From Clonostachys chloroleuca (Eukaryota; Ascomycota; Sordariomycetes; Hypocreales; Bionectriaceae): DNA of 64,000 bases. Below, one piece after another: positions 36,688 to 48,341 of the stretch. The DNA lies in the NCBI GenBank assembly GCA_037952775.1, contig JBANAY010000003.1, positions 4,464,001-4,528,000 of the forward strand, given 5' to 3'. The notes beneath the pieces were generated by a model. That model was not told where the DNA came from and ran no database searches. It saw only the letters and a program-made list of their open reading frames with translations. Numbering within the stretch: position 1 is the stretch's first letter; every line of letters begins with the position of its first letter. Both the position numbers and the translations under genes were made by a program.

Positions 36688-38276
36688 TACTGTGCTCCAC
36701 TCTGTTCTGATCCTGAGAAGATTTGCTTAGAAAAGTGTTACAAGAAGAGTGGGAAGAAGTTCAAGCACGCAAATGGTCGCGGATGTCAAGGGGCAGTAAA
36801 ATCAGAACTTTCAGTGACCCAAATATTTTCCACCAAGTCGGCCATAACGGCGGAGTATGGATGATGTGCTGTCGCAATCGCTTAATAATGCCGGAGACTT
36901 AAATTTGCCGACCGCGGGATAAACTTCCTCCGTCGAGTTTTTAGTCAAAGGTAGATCACAATTGCTGTTGTAAGACTCGACGAGTAAGGCTAGTACTGCT
37001 CTTAAGCGACCCCCCTACACGACGAAGTGATGTAGGGGCGTCCATAGCGGAGTGGAGGAGGGGCTGTCTCATTAGTCCTTCCCAGTGCTATCTTTTGATC
37101 CCTGGGTTCACTCCACTTTTCACCTCGCTTAGTCTGGGGTCGCAACGCAGAACTGTCTCTCGACAGAGTTTCCGAGCTACGACTAGGTCTCTCTCCGCAA
37201 GTTTCCACACAGGAGAGAGAATCTTGATTGACACCGTGCGCTCCATGCCACCATGACCACGTGTATCCCATCTTTGCTATCAACTGGCTTCTAATCCGGC
37301 TATGCCGTCTCGAAGCGGGTTCGGTTGTCTTTTCGTTTTTTTTTTTTTTTTTTTTTTTTTGCGCTGTAGGGAGACAATGGACCTGATGGTTGAGAGTGTG
37401 TCAACCATGTATTCTATTCACTGGCGGCCAACTTGGAAATAAGGATCCATGTATTGTCTTGATGCCACTGGCTTGTATGCTAGCTGCTCAATCCCTCCGA
37501 TCTTAAGGCACTCACTCGTCTTGCTGTTAAAGCCTCTGCTTGAGGGCAGAGAAGCCGGAATGGATGTCTGTTAGCGGCGCTGCCGCATCTCACGAAAATA
37601 TCGAGAAGACGCGGGTGGCACTTTTATCCAGTACAGGAGCTTCTGAAGCATCCTTGGACTCCATTAAGTAGACAACCCACATGAAGGCCAAATCCATCTA
37701 ACCACCATACGAAGTGTTTTATTGTAAAGAAGCTCTAGAATATGCCTCAACGGTCCGTGTAGAGGGGCTGTGTTTTACTTTGAAGTTACGGTCTCTTCTA
37801 AGCTTACGAAGGGAAAGGATGGAAGGATGCCGACGACCACGAGGGGACACCTGTCTAACCCATCTTGAACACCTAGGGCAGTAAGTTGCTCCATTTCCCT
37901 GCTCTGTAGCTCTGGTAAACTCCGCTGCGCTAGAAATCCGCTTTTGTTGCCTAAGCCTCAGCAATAATCTTTTAGTCGATTCCTGCCTAGACTCTGACTG
38001 GTCTACTTGGCCCTGTGAGCAAATCGGAACACAGTTTGCTATGCACGCTATGCAAGTATCCAACAATGCAATAGAGGTACCGTTGCACGCTGGTAGAATG
38101 ACTGCGTTGGGATAAATAAGGGGCAGAAGTATTTAATTGCAACACTCCTCCTTTCCTTTCTCTCGACAGGTAAAGCAAGACTATCCAGACACACAATACC
38201 TCATATCGAAAGCTAAAATAACCCAACTGCATCATTTCTTGCTTAAATTCACCAACTCAGCTACGCCTTTACCAAT
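36688..38276. other. Intergenic between regulator and methyltransferase, T25 tract
   Basis: Contains a run of 25 T at 37336-37360 and several short overlapping frames on both strands without motif. It is presumably the divergent promoter of the transcription factor (-) and the methyltransferase (+). A CT-rich stretch (ctcctttcctttctctcg, about 38146-38165) lies about 110 bp before the methyltransferase ATG. Confidence 0.35.
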
Positions 38277-39389
38277 ATGGACAGGCCCCAAGGACAGACG
38301 CGGATAGCGATGCGAGAATTGCTCTATAATGAACACTGCTTGATCCAAACAGCGGCGATGCACGCTGCCTTGGAAATGCTTCCCACATTTCCAGAGAACA
38401 AGTCTTTAACAATTGTCGATTACGGCTGCGGTCAAGGTGTCAACGCCATAGAGCCAATGGAAAAGATTCTCTCGTCTCTACCAAACGGCGCCACTGCAAG
38501 TCTTGTATTCGAAGACACGCCATGGAATGACTGGCCTACTCTCGTCGAGACCATCTACAACAAGATGCACACAATCTCCCAACCAGGCAGAAATATTCAA
38601 CTATTCCTCAATCTTGTCCCAGTTGGATTTTACGATCATGTTGTTCCCAAGAAAGCAGCCGACGTAGGCCTTTGTTGGTCTTCACTCAACTACCTCAAAG
38701 TCCAGCCAAATCTCAACCTTGACCCTTCCGCGCCTCCGAGCGAGTTTATAGCGGCACGCCGAAAGGCCTTTGCAACAGCCGCTCACCAGGACTTGATCGA
38801 ATTTCTGAAATTCAGAGCCTCTGAGATCCGAGAAGGCGGGACTTTTGTTGCAGCTGTGGGCGGGCAAAAGCCAGACTCGAATACTCGGCCCACTAACACC
38901 GGAATGGCCCCGCTACAGGCTGCCATGTTGAAGTTGGTTCGCATGGGTCGCCTAACTGCTACGGAGTTGGCGCAGTTTGCATTGTTCCCCAGCCACGAAC
39001 GCACCCCTGAGGAGTTACAGAACGCACTAGCCATTCCTGAGGTTGCCGATTTGTGGGAAGTCGAGACGGTAGAGCCGAAACTGATCGTACACCCTGCTTG
39101 GGAAACGTACCAAAAAACGTTGAATATGTCCGGTCAGAATGACGTCAAACAGAAAGAAGCTCTTAAGAACTACGCTCAGGCGTCACTCCAAAACCTAGTA
39201 TCTTCGTCTGGCTGGTTTTGGTTGGAAGTATTGAAGAAGTCTCGCGGAAGTCACTGGATAGGAGGCCAGGACCTACTCGAAGAGTTGACGCGAGTCGCGG
39301 TCCAGGAATGGGTAGAGAATTTCGAGAATATGAAGGTGGAGATCTGGTATACTTATCTGAGATTAAAAAGAAAGGGCGCAAATGCTTAG
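38277..39389 (+). CDS. SABATH-like (Methyltransf_7) carboxyl/O-methyltransferase
   Basis: A single-exon gene of 370 aa, the normal length of the plant salicylate/jasmonate carboxyl methyltransferase family and its fungal members. Motif I for S-adenosylmethionine is DYGCGQGVN at residues 48-56. An EDTPWNDWPTL stretch stands where the family has its NDLPxNDFN motif. VGLCWSSLNYLKVQP, with the family's characteristic SSxxWL/SSLNYL core, follows. The family methylates free carboxyl groups, and sometimes N or other O atoms, on small molecules. A methyl ester of a pathway acid is the simplest inference. It sits between the regulator and the aldolase. SABATH proteins are much less common in fungi than in plants. 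No damage is seen. Confidence 0.85.
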   Translation: MDRPQGQTRIAMRELLYNEHCLIQTAAMHAALEMLPTFPENKSLTIVDYGCGQGVNAIEPMEKILSSLPNGATASLVFEDTPWNDWPTLVETIYNKMHTISQPGRNIQLFLNLVPVGFYDHVVPKKAADVGLCWSSLNYLKVQPNLNLDPSAPPSEFIAARRKAFATAAHQDLIEFLKFRASEIREGGTFVAAVGGQKPDSNTRPTNTGMAPLQAAMLKLVRMGRLTATELAQFALFPSHERTPEELQNALAIPEVADLWEVETVEPKLIVHPAWETYQKTLNMSGQNDVKQKEALKNYAQASLQNLVSSSGWFWLEVLKKSRGSHWIGGQDLLEELTRVAVQEWVENFENMKVEIWYTYLRLKRKGANA

Positions 39390-40137
39390 CGACCTGCCGT
39401 CTCAAAGCTACCGTAAGAGTAAATACTCGTTGATTTAGCGAGTTTTTAATCGAACTTATCTATTATCCAAGCTTGAAGCTTTAATCAGTTTGCTCATTTT
39501 CCGCGCAAGCTTCCCAATCTCCTCAGGCATGATAAATTGTGCAAGGTTTTTAAATGGCTCAAACATCATAGCTTGATTTCACATAATTTATCCGTTAAAT
39601 CTTTGCAAATCAATTAGAGGCACCGACTGATTTGTTTAAAGCGTTCATAGAGTACTATTTACAGTTTTGCAGGGGTTGGGCCTTGCTAGTCTCCTGGGTC
39701 CATTACCAAGCTGATTGTAATCTAGTGTGATGCGAGTCTGGGTTTGGCATTGTCCCAACAGAGTTTAATTAAGCTACTAGGCATCGCCCACTCACAGATA
39801 GCCCAGAGAAACGGTTTTATTTTATAGCGCCTAAACTCTAGCGAATTAGAGTATTGGCGGTGGGGCTTCGGGGGCTTTGGCGGTGTGGGCTGTATGGGGT
39901 GTCGGCCGGGGCGTATAGGAAGAAAAGGAACATGCGTCAAGTTCACTGTAAGCATATCCACAACGTATGGAGCCATGACGAGGTCTGCTGGATGCAAACA
40001 TATAATCCCGTCTGCTGTCAGCATGAGATTACTATTAAGGTGCAAATATAAATTTCGAGCGGTTTCCATCTCACTCGAGTTCTTAGCATTCAGATGTGTC
40101 TACACTAAGCTTTTCTTCACGACAAAACAAAAATTCC
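39390..40137. other. Intergenic, no gene seen
   Basis: Promoter region of the aldolase-like gene. Short frames overlap on both strands with no motif. A C/T/A-rich stretch (tcttcacgacaaaacaaaa) directly precedes the ATG at 40138. Confidence 0.35.
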
Positions 40138-41119
40138 ATGTCTTCCCAACAAAAGCCTGAGGGGCCAGGCAAGCTGACGTTTCCGTCGCCGCCGAAATTT
40201 GATAATCCATATGAGGAGCGTCAATATCTGAAAGAGAGATTGGCATTGGCCTTCAGAATCTTCGCCAAGTTTGGATTTGATGAAGGGTAGGTTTTGATGC
40301 GAGGCACTAGGTACCGATTGTAATGTTAACTTGATGCAGTGTTGCAGGCCACATCACGGTTCGAGTAAGAGAGAAGGCTTGCTTGGGTAATGAAAAGAAG
40401 CTGAATATAACTATAGGACCCCGTGGAACCCAACACGTTCTGGGTAAACCCCTTTGGAACTGCTTGGCCGCTTCTCAAATCTTCTGATCTGATTCGGGTC
40501 AACGATGAGGGCAAGGTAGTTGAAGGCGGTCAGGTTAAGCTGCTCAATCTCGCAGGTACGTGGCTCTCGCTTTTAAGATGGGACGACTCGAGATTATGGA
40601 TCGTACTTAACATGTTTAGCATTCCTTATTCATTCTGCTGTGCACTCGGCCCGCCCTGACGTGGTATGTGCGGCGCACTCGCATTCGATCTACGGCCGCG
40701 CCTTCGCAACTCTTGGGCGTAGCCTCGACATTACAACACAAGATTCTTGTGCATTCTACAAAGACCTTGCGCTCTATGATACCTTTGGTGGAATAGTTTT
40801 GGATGCCGAGGAGGGTAAGAGTATTGCAAAGGCACTTGGGGACAAGAAAGCTGCTATTTTATCCAATCACGGCCTGTTAACAGTTGGTACAAGTATCGAG
40901 AGCTGTGTCTTCTGGTTTATGTCCCTGGAAAAGTGTTGCAGGGTGCAGATGCTCGCTGATGCTGCAGCGGGGGGTAGAGGTGATGAGACGATAAAAATAT
41001 CCCATAAAGATGCTGCGTTCACCCATCAAAGTATGGGGAGCGAGATGGCAGGCTGGTTTTCGGCGAAACCCACTTTTGATCTGATGGCCCATGAGTCCGC
41101 TGGAGACCATGCACTATGA
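40138..41119 (+). CDS. Class II aldolase/adducin-like protein
   Basis: Four exons: 40138-40286, 40340-40364, 40417-40555 and 40620-41119, with GT-AG introns of 53, 52 and 64 bp. The spliced product is 270 aa, normal for the fungal family. The sequence runs EERQYLKERLALAFRIFAKFGFDEG, then VAGHITVRDP (split over three exons), FWVNPFG and the zinc-site region HSARPDVVCAAHSHS with H124 and H126. QDSCAFY and NHGL (187-190) follow, and the protein ends with FSAKPTFDLMA. Known relatives include L-fuculose-phosphate aldolase and the adducin head; the fungal members found in metabolite clusters are mostly uncharacterised. It could perform a retro-aldol or decarboxylation step, or be non-catalytic. The gene is intact. 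The 25-bp exon 2 is very short but supported by frame and by the VAGHITVRDP motif. Confidence 0.88.
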
Positions 41120-42320
41120 AGGACTATGGCGAGGGAGGCAATTTGATGTACTGGTCATAACTCCATACTCTGTCAATAAACAGCTCTCCTGCTGCGTGAT
41201 GAGATCTCTACGGTGTGTTCTTCTTACCCGGAAAAGGCCACGCAAGGGTTGTTCTATTCACAGCTATATTTGAGAGAATAACGATGCGATCGTCGACTGT
41301 TCCTTCACAATTGTGACAGTTCCGTAACCTATTAAATTTGTAGGAGGAAGAGAGATAAGTGGATACCAAACACTCTTTACCAAGCCGTGAGTAGCTGGAG
41401 AGGAGTTCGGACTGTTAGAAGATCTCGAAATCACCAAATGCTCAACTAACCCACACACATGTGAGACTGACAGCGGCTTGAGCAAAGGGCCGGGACGCCA
41501 GGTCATTTCAGGTGGGCCTGCTATGCATCTATTGACGAATAAGTAGACCCCTTTAGCGGGGCAAATCAGACTGTCAAAACCGCCGCAACTAGGAGCGCAG
41601 GGTAGATTGTCTAATCTCAATCACGATTAGCGACTTTACTAGTTAGTGGATTGGGACTGGCCCCTATTGTCTCTGGGCGAGATTACGAGCTGCACAGCGC
41701 TTGAATTATCACCATAAAATGATATCAAATAGCTATTTCTCGGCCCACGGGCTATCACGGGCTATCATCAAATCCAAAGAGCCCCATTACAGTACACTCG
41801 CTTTTACATTATATTCAAAAGCGACTATGCACGACCAACCTTCACTGCAACGTGGGCTGAAATGGGCTTGACAATCCTTGTCAGTAGAAAGCATATTCAG
41901 AATATAAGACCTAGCAATCTATAGAGGGGACCATTTCGTATCTCAGGTTCAGGAATGTGTCCGCAAACGTGAAGCTTCGAGGCCTGGCCCAGTCCCAATT
42001 AGGCACATGCCAAGCTCTTCCTTGCAGCCCTGCTTTGACCCACCAACTTGACCTAGGTGGCACTAATGCAGATGTGGGTGCAAGTCACGGCCTTGTTGCC
42101 TTTATCTCCTTTTAGCTCCTGATGTGCTACAACATTGCATGAGATCGTCTGCTGTGGCTTGTAGGCAGAAATGGGTATAAAAATACTCGTGCGAGACACA
42201 GTTGAATTGACATTACGAGGCTGAAGCCGTCAAACTCCAACCTGCGCTGGCACATCGAGTTTTCATATATACGACACTACTATACGAAAGTATAATACCG
42301 ACAATACGGACTTTGGAATC
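41120..42320. other. Intergenic, no gene seen
   Basis: No ORF with recognisable domain. It probably holds the 3' end of the aldolase-like gene and the promoter of the SDR. Confidence 0.35.
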
Positions 42321-43407
42321 ATGAGTGTTGGGCAGATCATATCGGAATTCAAACCTCCTAAGCCGAAGTTTACAGAGGATAATGTTCCAGACCTCTCCGG
42401 AAATGTACGTTAAAAAGTGACTGCTCCCAAAGCAACAAACTCCTAACACGAGTACACTTTCAGGTCTACCTCATTACTGGTGCGACAGGTGGTGTGGGCT
42501 TGGAATTAGCAAAAATTTTGTACAAGAAAAATGGCAGGGTCTACATCCTTGGCCGATCACCGGCAATTGCTCAGGACAAAATAGACGCCATCAAGAGGGA
42601 GTACTCGAAAAGTGAACCAACAGGTGACCTCATCTTTCTTTACGCAGATCTGTCCGATCTATCAACTATCAAGCCAAGCGTTACGGAGTTCATGGCAATG
42701 GAGACCAAGCTGAACACCGTCTGGTATAATGCAGGCATCATGAACCCTCCAGAGAACCTCAAAACGGCACAGGGTCATGAGCTGCAGTGGGGCACCAATG
42801 TCGTCGGTCACTTTCTTCTCAACAGTCTTTTGACACCAATATTTCTTTCTACGGCCAAAACTCCCGGCATACCGACCGGTAGTGTTCGTACAGTCTGGGT
42901 AAGCAGTGACAGCCACAGCTTTTTCAGTCCGAAACCGGACGGGATCAACTGGAGCGACATCAACTATACGAGTGACCGTGCATCTAGCATGGTGAAGTAC
43001 GGCCAGAGCAAAGCAGCGTGTTCCCTTCTGGCGCTCGAAAACGCAGCAAGACTGGGACAAGATAACATTATCAGTGTGGTAAGTTACGAAGACTCATTTC
43101 GAGGAGCTAAGCTTACTTTAATAAGTCCCTAAATCCCGGTCATCTGAAAAGCGACCTCAACAGGCATGCACAAACAGGGGTCAGCAACCTGTTGTCGTTC
43201 ATGCTATACCCCCCGTATTTTGGCGCCCTTACAGAACTTGCAGCCGGATTTTCACCTGACGTATCCCTCAATAATAACGGGGCGTATTTAATACCATGGG
43301 GTCGCATAGGAAAGATGAATTCGAGCGTGCAGGAGGGTTGGGAAAAGCGTGATTCTGGAAGAAGGTTGTGGGACATTTTAGAGAAAGATGTAGAACTCTT
43401 TAAGTAG
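42321..43407 (+). CDS. Short-chain dehydrogenase/reductase (SDR, retinol dehydrogenase/WWOX-like)
   Basis: NAD(P)-dependent oxidoreductase acting on an alcohol or ketone. Three exons: 42321-42404, 42464-43078 and 43126-43407 (introns 59 and 47 bp), product 326 aa. After an N-terminal EFKPPKPKFTEDNVPDLSGN the Rossmann motif TGATGGVG is at residues 33-40. Then come the NAG motif in WYNAGIMNP, the Ser strand VWVSSDSHS, and the catalytic Y207-GQS-K211. The C-terminal exon continues SLNPGHLKSDL, matching the PGxxxT/S region that contacts the cofactor. All catalytic elements are present and no frame damage is seen. The typical fungal product of this group reduces small ketones in secondary metabolism; the substrate here is unknown. 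Confidence 0.88.
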
Positions 43408-43962
43408 AACTACCACTTCTTAGAGACGTGGCGACAAACTTCTCACGTCGCACGAAGAAAGCTGTACACAACCCTGCGATGAAATTTTCTATAGGTAGAT
43501 AAGTATTTTAATACTGACTCGAATGTTGTGTTGCTTGGATATGCGTTACGCACGGTACAAATAAATATAGCCCTATCGCTCTCAATCGCAACTTAGTGCC
43601 ATTTTTAAAGATGTATTTTCGATGGTCGGATGTTCGATTAAGTGTCGGGTATATTCGTAGAGACCACGAGATGTACGCCGCGCGAGAGCACAACGTGCGA
43701 GGGCATGGTAGCGGACAGTGTCCATGCAGCTGGCACCTGATCCGGGACGGCTTTTTAGAACTTAATCCTGCTTAACACGTTGGGAATGTGTACACTGGCG
43801 CAGCAGAAACGTGAGCAGAACAGAAGCGTGGTCAAGTTAGGGCGTAGACGCGTGTGAATTCTTCATACTAGTATCACTCCACGGACAAAACTAAACACGT
43901 GACCTAAGCGCCGATTGCATAGGAATGAGAGCCATGACATTTTCTATGATGACTGTTTTGAT
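43408..43962. other. Intergenic between convergent SDR and Gfo/Idh genes
   Basis: Convergent 3' ends; no gene seen. Confidence 0.35.
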
Positions 43963-45164
43963 CTAAGACAGACTCGTATTCAAAATAACCCCCTCCTTAG
44001 CAGATTCAAGCATATATTCTAAGAGTTTCAGGTCCTCGAATGCCTGGCTGCCACATTGTTGTTCATTTTGAGTCCTATTGATCAAGGACGAAGCAAACGC
44101 TTCTACCTCATTCTTGACACCCATATCAAACTTGCAAGGGATCTCTTCGTTGGCTTGTCTACCATTTGCTGTAGTCGTGACCTTCACGCTGTCAAACGCG
44201 ACAGACACGGTGCCACGATCCGTCACCATGATAATTTCCAAGTACTTTGGGCACGAGTCCACGCCAAAGCTCATACTGAACGTGCCGCAAGTACCTCCCT
44301 TGGTCAAGCAGACTGCACTTAGACTATCCAATGGTGCAAGCCTTGGTTCTGAAAGTGACGTGAAGGCTGCCACAGTGGAAAGTTCTTCTCCACTAGCGCC
44401 GAGAAGCAGTCGTAAAGCTGCGATGAAGTGGATACCCCCATCGAGTACGAATCCGCCTTGGTGAAGCGGGTTCTTTCGCCTATAATGTCATTAAGATTGT
44501 TTAGGTTAGTGTCATTGAGGATGAGAATGATGTAGAGATGACGATAGCACGATGCTCTTTGGAAAATCATACCAGTCTGTGTTATAGAACTTATCGTCTT
44601 CTTTCATCATGTGATAAAAATTCAACGAGAAGTTTAAAAGGCGGCCGTTTAATGAGCGGAGTTTCTCTGCTGCTACTAGCATTGTGTCCATAAAGCGAAA
44701 ATTTTCTCCTATACTCCAGATTTCCTTTCGAGGCACAGCACTATACCAATTCATCAATTGCAGAGCATCTTCGACATTGCTGGCAATCGGCTTTTCACTC
44801 AGCACATGCTTTCCTGCTGTGATGGCCTGGCGAATTACTTCTGGTTGAACCATGATGGGCAGTGCAATAATGACGGCGTCGATATCATCTCGCGCGAGAA
44901 GGTCCGCTAGAGACCGTGATGGAGTTGCAGGTAATGACCAAAACGCGTCTACGCTTGCAGAATCAGCCAAGGATGTTGCTGAAAGCTCAGAACGCGAATA
45001 TATAGCTTTCAGCTCCATTTTAGAGCAGATGCTAACTGCGGGAAGATGCTCTGTATGTGAATTCTTAGTCTGTACTCTGGGACGGTTAAATTTGGGTCAA
45101 GGCTGAGAATCATACCGTCTTGGACAAAGTGCCCAGCACCTATGATAGCAACCCGAATTGACAT
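43963..45164 (-). CDS. Gfo/Idh/MocA-family NAD(P)-dependent oxidoreductase
   Basis: Likely dehydrogenase or ketoreductase of a sugar-like or small cyclic substrate. Minus strand: exon 1 from ATG 45164, exon 2 to 44573, exon 3 44479-43963 (93-bp intron, GT-AG, W codon split). The N-terminus MSIRVAIIGAGHF carries the GxGxx(G/F) Rossmann motif. Next come LKAIYSRS, IIALPI, the family's Lys-containing EKP motif in HVLSEKPIAS, and ENFRF, then NPLHQGGFVLDGGIHF across and after the last intron, and a beta-sheet C-domain. The first intron is uncertain: donor 45075/acceptor 45032 (44 bp, 354 aa) and donor 45115/acceptor 45036 (80 bp, 342 aa) both keep frame. Lengths agree with the fungal family (about 340-360). 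Otherwise the gene is intact. Confidence 0.85.
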
Positions 45165-46311
45165 TTGAGCTAAATCTCGGTAGCGTGTGGAGAATCGATG
45201 ATTTTCGTTACTGAGTTGTTTAGCGAACACAACGGCGGCCGCCACTGAATATATAGGACTTGAACTACTTACTGTGTGGGGTCCTGCATCCTCATATATG
45301 TCGAATTTAGCAATTCTCACGCGAGGCAGTCCATTGAAATGCATTTAACGCATTCCCGGTACTAGTACATCTGATTACATTGCAAAAAAGGTGTTCTTAC
45401 AGCATGTCGGCGTGGCGCAACCCAGCGAGGGACTTAGAATCCCGTGAATGTCAGACTAAGCCGAATGGTATTACTTCCTAAGGAGGTAAAAGCCAAGCAT
45501 GATGCTGCATACACCTACTCAATTTCCGCTCAAACGTCCGCTCTAGCTCTTTATACACCTTAGGTAAGAGTTTGAACCAAGCTCTTAACAACTACCTTGC
45601 TAAACTGTCGTTGTGGGTTTGGTATTCGGTACCACCAGGTACAAACATGATCAGGCATGCTGATTCAGGCTTGGATTCTACGCGTACAAGCGGTGAGAGA
45701 TAAGGCTTAGTAGGTGACATCCAAGTAATTTGGCTCGCTTGTAATGGGTAATGCCAAGACCATTCGCTCACTCTTTGCCCACTCTCTTTAACGTATTTTC
45801 TCGTCAGATACTTAGTGCCGTACATCGTTGATACGAGCAGTGGGCTTGGCCTATTGGCGCTGTTACTCGTACTTGGCATGACGATCACCCACATGACCTC
45901 CACATGACCTCCACATGACAGCCACAAGCACCGCCCAAACTAAACTTGATGCGGAGATTGCCAAGTGCAAAGACGCATGGAGGTTCGCACTAGGCACCGC
46001 TGTCGTTTTCCAGCGGCATATTCGATAAGCGTATGCAGAGATTACGTCGGATATGTCCACTCACTTCGCATCTGTCGTCGACCGAGTATTGCGCCGGTTA
46101 TTTTTCTGAGTCTGAAGAGAAGTTCATGCTTATTAGACGATTTTTGTACCACCCAGACGCTACTACAAAGGAACAAACTGAAATTTGCTACGCCGAAACA
46201 TTTTCTACTAGTACTCTGATTTCCTATATATAATCGTGAATGATTCCCAAAGTGTGCCTGCTTCGTAATTTGATCTTCACATACCGAGAAACACAAAGTC
46301 TAGTTTGAATC
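45165..46311. other. Divergent intergenic region with an 11-bp tandem repeat and an unrecognised minus-strand frame
   Basis: Between the divergently read Gfo/Idh gene and the methyltransferase. A minus-strand frame (45592-45927, 111 codons) encodes a stretch ending ACLIMFVPGGTEYQTHN that I do not recognise. A second frame overlaps it at 45863-46060. Three copies of ccacatgacct occupy 45889-45920, inside that region. I do not call a gene. Confidence 0.3.
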
Positions 46312-47172
46312 ATGGCATTGTCCTCGTCAGTATACATCTTGAATGCCGCAACCCCGACTCTCGAACAGGAAAGACTTGACTTTCAACATCACCACCTCTT
46401 CAAACCTTTGGCCGGGAAACTTGTTCCGGAGCATATTTTAATTCATTTGCAAGCTCGTTCGGAACCCAAGGTCGCAGATCTTGCAACGGGCACAGGATTG
46501 TGGTTACAAGAGCTGGCATCACAACTCCCCTCAGATGCTACCTTAGATGGCTACGACTACGACGTATCGAAATTCAGAGCTACTGAGACTCTTCCTGCCA
46601 ATGTGAGGCTTGGATTTGGTGATGTTCTGAAGCCATTTTCATCGGAGCTCCATGGCAGATATGACCTAGTCCATCTGAGGTTATTGATGTACGCATTGAA
46701 GGCGGACCAATGGGCAAAAGTTTGCGAGAATGTTTTGACTCTGTTAAAACCAGGCGGCTGGTTGCTATGGGGCGAAACAGGGTATCCCATGTGGCAATGC
46801 TTTCCTATCAGTCCAGCCTGGAACCAATACCTAGATATCGAGATGAGGGGAGCTGGTATGTTGGGCCGTGACGTTGCGGTTCCGCTCCGTCTCCTCCAGC
46901 AAGTAAGAGATGCAGGATTCGTGGATTGCGATGATAAGCATTTCAGCTCAATATCAGTCACCGGACTAGAGAAGAGGATGACACAGCTGATGCGGGCTAT
47001 TAGTTTCCAGTCACTCCGTGGATTAGTTGAAAAGGGTGGGGTTGAGGGAATGCGTACGCATGATGAAGCGGAGCGGCTTACCAGAGCTATAATGGAGGAT
47101 ATGAAGTCCCGAGAAGCAAACTGCGGTATGACGTGGGTTTGGGGTCGTAAGCCCTATATTGCAATCTGCTAG
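46312..47172 (+). CDS. SAM-dependent methyltransferase (LaeA/UbiE-like class I)
   Basis: A single-exon 286-aa class I methyltransferase. Motif I VADLATGTG at residues 54-62 binds S-adenosylmethionine. DGYDYD (motif II acidic loop), FGDVLKPF, YDLVHLRLLMYAL and the post-motif LLKPGGWLLWGE follow in the normal order. The overall pattern, with YILNAATPTLEQERLDFQHH at the start and WNQYLDIEMRGAG in the middle, is that of the many small fungal methyltransferases found in metabolite clusters and distantly related to LaeA. It probably O- or N-methylates the pathway product. A regulatory, LaeA-like role is possible but less likely given the length and setting. No frame damage. Confidence 0.85.
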   Translation: MALSSSVYILNAATPTLEQERLDFQHHHLFKPLAGKLVPEHILIHLQARSEPKVADLATGTGLWLQELASQLPSDATLDGYDYDVSKFRATETLPANVRLGFGDVLKPFSSELHGRYDLVHLRLLMYALKADQWAKVCENVLTLLKPGGWLLWGETGYPMWQCFPISPAWNQYLDIEMRGAGMLGRDVAVPLRLLQQVRDAGFVDCDDKHFSSISVTGLEKRMTQLMRAISFQSLRGLVEKGGVEGMRTHDEAERLTRAIMEDMKSREANCGMTWVWGRKPYIAIC

Positions 47173-48341
47173 TTGGCGCGGGATAGTGCTGGAAAACTCG
47201 TCTCTATTATTGTGTATCCTAAAGTAGGACTGGCCGCTTTGAGAAAGCCGGTTCGATATGAGCAGGGTGGCTCTCGAGCATAGTATGAGATACGCAGTTA
47301 CTCTCTAGGAAGGACCCTGTTCCGTTTACTCGGTTGCGCCGTTAAAGCCCGCCTCCTGTTACTATGATCTATTACGCAAGAGACACACACCTAGATACGA
47401 GGATCTCCACTACTGATGACAACGGAATATCAGCAAATTGAAGATGTACTTCGTCCTCAAAACCATATATATAACCATCGACTCTGTAGATGCGTCGCCG
47501 TACCCAGGGGCTATTATACAAAATATTGATCGCCGAATTCAGGACTATCTAACAGTACCAAAGTTGCATACTTTGAACTATGATTAAAAGAGTTATCGCG
47601 GTTTGAAGTTGCATGTCTGTGTCACGCGTAATCCCGGTGGTTGGGGGGTGTCCGTAGACTTCTGGCCCATCATTTCATCAAGTGGAGATTATAATGCTAG
47701 AAAAAAGGCTGAGAGGGTGATCGGTGCGATAATTAGCCCCTTTGGGTTATTGCCAAGCCCGTACTTGCATCCCCCTCCCCCTTGTTATACTAGCCTTTTC
47801 CTTCCATATGACTATCTAGAGATTACACTAACCCAAGCGATAATTCAGGGCACAAGTCTGCGATTTTGTAAGCGATGCGTTTAATTCCGCGCCAGCTTGA
47901 GCTGTCTGATAGGAACATCTGCTGGTATGCAAAAGAGTACGGCAGAGTCCAGCTAATCTACGAATAAGAATGTAGCCGCTCGGCACGTGTACAGGACCAG
48001 CTTAACAGAACTGGTTCAAGAGACTAATGCTCTTTACTAGCCGAACCTTGATGTCCTACATCACCTACCAATCAGCTTGCCATTACAAAGCATTCTAATT
48101 CTGCCGTAGTAAGTAGTACGTACAGTCAGTCTCCTTGCCCTACAACCACTTCCTGATTCATGCCCGTATATCCGGATATATTGGCCAGCCTTCTCTGCTT
48201 AGAAAAATCATAGTAAAACGGATTTGTAAGCTATTAATGCGCAAGAAAGGTTTGACAAATAGTATAAGATATCATAGCTTCAATGTCTGACATACTAAAT
48301 ACACCTAATTACTTCCTTCCGGTATCTAGAATACTGTCATA
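47173..48341. other. Intergenic, no gene seen
   Basis: A 93-codon frame at 47603-47884 has no motif and odd composition. Nothing else is supported. Confidence 0.35.

Noticed and set aside
37719..38235. Two overlapping minus-strand frames upstream of the SABATH gene
   Set aside because: No motif, overlapping each other in different frames, and located in a promoter region.
39854..40160. Short plus-strand frames before the aldolase gene
   Set aside because: Overlap each other in different frames. The aldolase start at 40138 explains the coding signal.
44078..44464. Plus-strand frame opposite the Gfo/Idh exon
   Set aside because: Antisense shadow of a gene with clear family motifs on the minus strand.
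47603..47884. 93-codon plus-strand frame after the methyltransferase
   Set aside because: No motif, proline/tyrosine-rich low-complexity end, no supporting splice or start context.
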